From the NCBI GenBank assembly GCA_004195335.1, contig SDWK01000748.1:1-8551 (forward strand): a stretch of 8,551 nucleotides of DNA, in the 5' to 3' direction. This document shows positions 5,585-8,551 of this stretch, one piece after another; within the stretch, counting starts at the first letter, position 1; every line of letters begins with the position of its first letter. Both the position numbers and the translations under genes were made by a program. Below the pieces are notes generated by a model. The model ran no database searches. It was not told the origin of the DNA and worked only from the letters and a program-made list of their open reading frames with translations. The stretch comes from Shewanella sp. GTDB lineage: Bacteria; Pseudomonadota; Gammaproteobacteria; Enterobacterales; Shewanellaceae.

Positions 5585-7630
5585 GCTGAGTTTATAACCG
5601 AGCAGATCAGAAATCTGGCGGTGCTCGGACACACGGGATCGGGTAAATCCTCTCTACTGGAGGCATTACTCTTCCACGCTAAGGCAATTACCCAAAGAGG
5701 CAGGGTGGATAAGGGCACAAGTCATGCTGATTTCACTGCCCAAGAAAAATCCCATCGCCACAGTTTAGAACCCTCCTTCTTGAATCTTGATTTCGACAAC
5801 CACCATATCAACCTTATCGATACCCCCGGCATGCCAGACTTCTTTGGCCGTGCGCTATTACCCTTGCCCGGAGTCGAGTCGGTCCTGTTAGTGATTAATG
5901 CCACGACGGGCATTGAGACACTGACTCAAAGGGCTTTTGAGGCGGCTCGAACCATGGGTAAAGTGGTATTGATTGCGGTTAACCATATTGATGGCAATGA
6001 AGAAAGGTTACCGGGCTTGCTCGCCGATATTCAGCGGCGATTCGGACCTCGTTGTCTGCCAGTCAATTTACCTACGGCATCATTAGATGATGTGGTCGAT
6101 TGTTACCTTCATTGTGAAGATGGCGCCGGTGATCCCTTGTTCCACTCTGCGATGTTGGCTAAAGATGACCTTATCGATACGGTACTCGAGGAAGACGAGG
6201 AGTTGATGGAGATCTATCTCGAGCAGGGCGAGTCTTTATCTCCTGAGCAGCTGCATGCGCCACTGGAAGCTGCGTTACGCATGGGGCATCTGGTGCCGGT
6301 GTGTTTCACCAGTGCAGAGCAAGAGGTCGGTATTGGATCACTGCTGGAGATCATCACTAAGTTAATGCCAAGTCCACTTGAAGCGAATCCTCCTCAATTT
6401 GTTAAAGGTATAGGGAGCAGCGTTGTACCGGTAGATTTGACTCAAAAAGCGAGCGATCATGTTTTAGCCCATGTGTTTAGGGTCTCCATCGATCCCTTTT
6501 TTGGTCGAATGGGGGTGTTCCGTCTCTATCAGGGAACGATGAGCGTAGGCATGAAACTGTTTATCGGAGAAGGGCGTAAACCGTTTAAAGTGACCCACAT
6601 ATTTAAGTTACAAGGAGATAAACAGATCGGTGTTCCCCAGGCGGTACCGGGTGATATCTGTGCGGTGGCAAAAGTAGATGAACTTGAAGTGGGCGCCGTG
6701 TTGCATGATAGCCATGATGAAGACCACTTTCATCTTCCTGAACTCAAGTTGCCTCAACCTATCTTCGGTTTAGCTGTGATGCCGAAAAGGCGAGGGGATG
6801 AACAAAAAATTGCCGAAGTCTTACATAAGTTGGTTGCCGAAGATCCTAGTTTAAGTTTGGCGAAAAACGATGCCGAAGGTCAAATGATACTTCAGGGCCA
6901 GGGGGATCTGCATCTTAAGATCGCAATAGAAAAAGCCCATGAAGTGTTTAATGTTGATATGGACACAGATAAACCCGCAGTGGCTTATCGTGAGACGATC
7001 ACCAGCACGGCCAAAGCACGGTACCGCCATAAGAAACAATCGGGCGGTTCTGGTCAGTTTGGTGAAGTTGAGCTGACGGTGGAACCCTTGGAAAGGGGGG
7101 CCGGTTTTGAGTTTGTCTCTAAGGTTGTGGGGGGCTCGGTTCCCGGGCAGTATATTCCCGCCGTTGAAAAAGGGATAAAAGAAGCCATGGTTTCAGGCGC
7201 CTTGGCCGGATTCCCTATGCAGGATATTAAAGTCTGTTTACTCGATGGTAAACATCACAGTGTCGACTCGAAAGAGATAGCCTTTGTGATGGCGGGTAAG
7301 AAGGCGTTTCTCGACGCCGTTGCTCAGGCAACTCCGGTGATATTAGAGCCCGTCGTTGAGATGAAGGTGGTTGTCGCGCAGGAACATGTGGGCGATATCA
7401 CCGGTGATATTAGCTCATGTCGAGGCATGGTGTGCGGTACTGAAGCGCAAGGGGGGAGTAAAGTTGTTGTCAGCGTTGAGGCACCGCTTGCGACCGTCGA
7501 TGACTATTCAACCCGGCTTAAATCGATGACCGGAGGGGATGGTCAGTTCAGTATGACCTTTGCTAGATACGATATTACGCCTGAGAACGTGCAGAAATTA
7601 TTAATCAAAGCGGTAAGAGAGGTCGCTTAG
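5582..7630 (+). CDS. Elongation factor G-like GTPase (EF-G2-type paralogue)
   Basis: 682-residue cytosolic GTPase with the five-domain layout of EF-G (usually about 700 residues). The P-loop is GHTGSGKSS (16-24). The switch I motif GITI is missing, replaced by SLEP near 61-64. G3 is DTPGMPDF (80-87) with Met84 where translational GTPases carry the catalytic His of DTPGH. G4 is NHID (134-137) instead of NKxD, and G5 is TSAEQ (243-247). Domain II starts near 295, domain III near 390, and domain IV carries QSGGSGQFGEV (486-496) and the tip loop HHSVDSKE (558-565). Domain V has GDITGDISSCRGMV (604-617) and LKSMTGGDGQFSMTF (646-660). The glycine-rich P-loop form is that of EF-G2-like proteins, so this is probably not the housekeeping factor, which normally lies in the rpsL-rpsG-fusA-tuf operon. 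It could act in ribosome release, stress translation or regulation; the specific role is unknown. A terminator follows at 7741. Confidence 0.93.
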   Translation: MAEFITEQIRNLAVLGHTGSGKSSLLEALLFHAKAITQRGRVDKGTSHADFTAQEKSHRHSLEPSFLNLDFDNHHINLIDTPGMPDFFGRALLPLPGVESVLLVINATTGIETLTQRAFEAARTMGKVVLIAVNHIDGNEERLPGLLADIQRRFGPRCLPVNLPTASLDDVVDCYLHCEDGAGDPLFHSAMLAKDDLIDTVLEEDEELMEIYLEQGESLSPEQLHAPLEAALRMGHLVPVCFTSAEQEVGIGSLLEIITKLMPSPLEANPPQFVKGIGSSVVPVDLTQKASDHVLAHVFRVSIDPFFGRMGVFRLYQGTMSVGMKLFIGEGRKPFKVTHIFKLQGDKQIGVPQAVPGDICAVAKVDELEVGAVLHDSHDEDHFHLPELKLPQPIFGLAVMPKRRGDEQKIAEVLHKLVAEDPSLSLAKNDAEGQMILQGQGDLHLKIAIEKAHEVFNVDMDTDKPAVAYRETITSTAKARYRHKKQSGGSGQFGEVELTVEPLERGAGFEFVSKVVGGSVPGQYIPAVEKGIKEAMVSGALAGFPMQDIKVCLLDGKHHSVDSKEIAFVMAGKKAFLDAVAQATPVILEPVVEMKVVVAQEHVGDITGDISSCRGMVCGTEAQGGSKVVVSVEAPLATVDDYSTRLKSMTGGDGQFSMTFARYDITPENVQKLLIKAVREVA

Positions 7631-7645
7631 CATTGAGTTCATTTG

Positions 7646-7681
7646 TTAGCTTGGGTGATAAATATTCACCACAGAGGCTAA
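7646..7681 (+). repeat. Interrupted inverted repeat after the EF-G-like gene
   Basis: TTAGC (7646-7650) pairs with GCTAA (7677-7681), and inside them GGTGA (7654-7658) pairs with TCACC (7666-7670). No T-run follows, so this is not a typical terminator. It may be a weak 3' end structure. Confidence 0.3.
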
Positions 7682-7690
7682 TCTTCTGAG

Positions 7691-7735
7691 CTTGTGTTTA
7701 AGCTGGTTTTTAAGTTAGTGTTTAAATAAGGTTTT
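7691..7735 (+). repeat. Imperfect direct repeat of about 20 bp
   Basis: The stretch at 7691-7710 and the one at 7715-7735 share GTGTTTAA, then three or four varied bases, then GGTTTT. It is AT-rich, lies in the 3' untranslated region between the EF-G-like gene and its terminator, and probably arose by local duplication. Confidence 0.4.
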
Positions 7736-7740
7736 ATATT

Positions 7741-7770
7741 AGGGCCGCATAAAAGTGTGGCCCTTTTTTT
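7741..7770 (+). terminator. Intrinsic terminator of the EF-G-like gene
   Basis: A 9-bp stem (7741-7749 with 7756-7764) of AGGGCCGCA and TGTGGCCCT, with one G-U wobble and a 6-base loop TAAAAG, runs into seven T residues (7764-7770). It lies 110 bases past the stop codon and separates the GTPase from the next gene. Confidence 0.92.
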
Positions 7771-7803
7771 AGTTACGCTGTTTAATATTATCAAGGGTGT
7801 ATT

Positions 7804-7820
7804 ACACCGATTGGTATTAA
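7804..7820. repeat. CACCGATTGGTATTAA-type intergenic motif, copy 1
   Basis: Near-palindromic ACACCGATTGGTATTAA just before the ribosome binding site of the small exported protein gene. Its core GATTGGTAT (7809-7817) recurs at 8280-8288 after the same gene. I recall similar ATACCAATC motifs as common intergenic elements in Shewanella and relatives, but cannot confirm that here. Confidence 0.35.
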
Positions 7821-7836
7821 TTATTTAGGGATAAAT

Positions 7837-8223
7837 ATGTTTAGGGTTCTTGCATTACTTTTGGTCAGTTTTAGCTGTGCTTCTGCCGATGACGTGTTCA
7901 ATATTGATAGAGTTGTAAGTGAAAATATTCAAATTAAATTCACTAATGACAATGAAGTTCAGCCAGATATAAGTGATTTTGATGTCGTCAATTATGTGGT
8001 TATGAGTAACGAAAATGGCGTTCGAAAGGCTGTTGTCACGCTTAAAAATGTCTCTTCGGGTAGTCGAATTTTTCAAAGTGAACAGATGCTGGCATTATTT
8101 GCCGATGGCGAAAGGCGTGCACCGGAAGCTTATAAGCAAAAATTTAAACGCGAAGAGACCATTTCGATGACGCTCTCCTTTGGCCAGCGCTTATTTCCTA
8201 TTTTACAAATTTATACTCGGTAG
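7837..8223 (+). CDS. Small predicted exported protein of unknown function
   Basis: 128 residues; family not recognised. Residues 1-17 form a signal peptide: Arg3, then the hydrophobic stretch VLALLLVSF and the cleavage motif ASA before DD. Cys14 is not in a good lipobox, so a free periplasmic or secreted protein of about 111 residues is more likely than a lipoprotein. The mature part has no cysteine and alternates polar and hydrophobic residues (VVTLKNVSS, LALFADGERRAPEAY, ISMTLSFGQRLFPILQIYTR), suggesting a small beta-sandwich. AGGGA (7827-7831) precedes the ATG by five bases, and the terminator upstream makes it a separate transcription unit. I could not identify a convincing promoter in the 66 bases between them. 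An overlapping minus-strand frame at 7855-8076 is less plausible. Confidence 0.78.
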   Translation: MFRVLALLLVSFSCASADDVFNIDRVVSENIQIKFTNDNEVQPDISDFDVVNYVVMSNENGVRKAVVTLKNVSSGSRIFQSEQMLALFADGERRAPEAYKQKFKREETISMTLSFGQRLFPILQIYTR

Positions 8224-8309
8224 TCATTCGCCTTGAATTAGTTTGCCAAAAAACACTGAGTAGATCACTTTCTTATACAGATTGGTATAACTTTCATTCG
8301 GTGTTGTTG

Positions 8310-8350
8310 TGCCATCGTCAGGCTAACTAAGATATGTGAGGGCGATGGCG
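8310..8350 (+). repeat. Inverted repeat downstream of the small exported protein
   Basis: GCCATCG (8311-8317) pairs with CGATGGC (8343-8349). U-G pairs and one C-G pair extend the stem to 10 bp around a 21-base loop. No T-run follows (TTCTTCCCC), so it is at best a weak terminator and could be a protein site or RNA structure. Confidence 0.4.
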
Positions 8351-8512
8351 TTCTTCCCCTGAAACATTAATTAAATCTTGGAGGATTAGACCGAAAGAAT
8401 GAGTGCAAATAGTCATCAAATTAGCCTTAGACGCTGTCCCAAAACATTGTCTTCAATAAAGCTTTGCTTCGAACAATAAATCGCCACTTATTTCCCCGTC
8501 TGATAGCTATAC

Positions 8513-8543
8513 TTGTTTAGATTTTCACCTAATGCGCTATAGT
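8513..8543 (+). promoter_or_regulatory. Possible promoter at the right edge
   Basis: TTGTTT (8513-8518) and TATAGT (8538-8543) are separated by 19 bases, longer than the ideal 17. It could drive a gene starting beyond the window. Confidence 0.25.
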
Positions 8544-8551
8544 ACTAATAC

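Larger units (their letters stand above)
8224..8551. other. Terminal intergenic region without a supported gene
   Basis: 328 AT-rich bases. They contain the second GATTGGTAT motif (8280-8288), an inverted repeat at 8310-8350, and a weak plus-strand promoter-like pair near the end. No open frame with a ribosome binding site, no tRNA cloverleaf and no clear terminator for the preceding gene were found. Confidence 0.7.

Noticed and set aside
5582..7630. Housekeeping fusA (EF-G)
   Set aside because: The canonical GITI, DTPGH and NKxD motifs are missing and the rpsL, rpsG and tuf neighbours are absent.
7855..8076. Minus-strand frame of 73 codons within the small exported protein gene
   Set aside because: No ribosome binding site, no sensible domain, and the plus-strand gene has a signal peptide and a start signal.
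8431..8446. CTGTCCCAAAAC-like string resembling an insertion sequence end
   Set aside because: No matching inverted end, target duplication or transposase in the window.

Overview
The window looks like part of a Shewanella-type marine gammaproteobacterium. The evidence is the pairing of a PfaA-type polyunsaturated fatty acid synthase subunit with a PfaR-type regulator, the moderate base composition, and perfect AGGAGG-type ribosome binding sites. Genus is inferred from gene content; no marker gene is present to prove it.

Left part, minus strand (1-5182): the start of a PUFA (EPA/DHA-type) synthase locus. pfaR (4316-5182) is followed directly by pfaA (4316 down past position 1), and the two overlap by one base in TAATG. 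Only the first 1438 codons of pfaA are inside the window. They encode a ketosynthase, an acyltransferase, an unusual Glu/Lys/Ile/Val repeat linker, a Gln-rich helical region, an Ala/Pro-rich linker and the first two members of a tandem acyl carrier protein array. The remaining ACPs, ketoreductase and other modules, and pfaB, pfaC and pfaD, would be expected further left, outside the window. PfaR reads as an IS481-like transposase that kept its DNA-binding half and lost catalytic residues, so a mobile-element protein appears to have become the locus regulator.

Middle (5183-5581): a divergent intergenic region. A consensus -10 box lies just upstream of pfaR on the minus strand. On the plus strand a CRP/FNR-like 22-bp site sits in class II position (-41.5) relative to a predicted start of transcription for the next gene.

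Right part, plus strand (5582-8551): an elongation factor G-like GTPase of 682 residues with altered G2, G3 and G4 motifs, a clear intrinsic terminator (7741-7770), then a small predicted exported protein of unknown function (7837-8223). The last 328 bases hold no gene that I can support.

The PUFA synthase is a known system. The less ordinary points are the transposase ancestry of PfaR, the altered GTPase motifs, the class II promoter layout and the repeat linker in PfaA.
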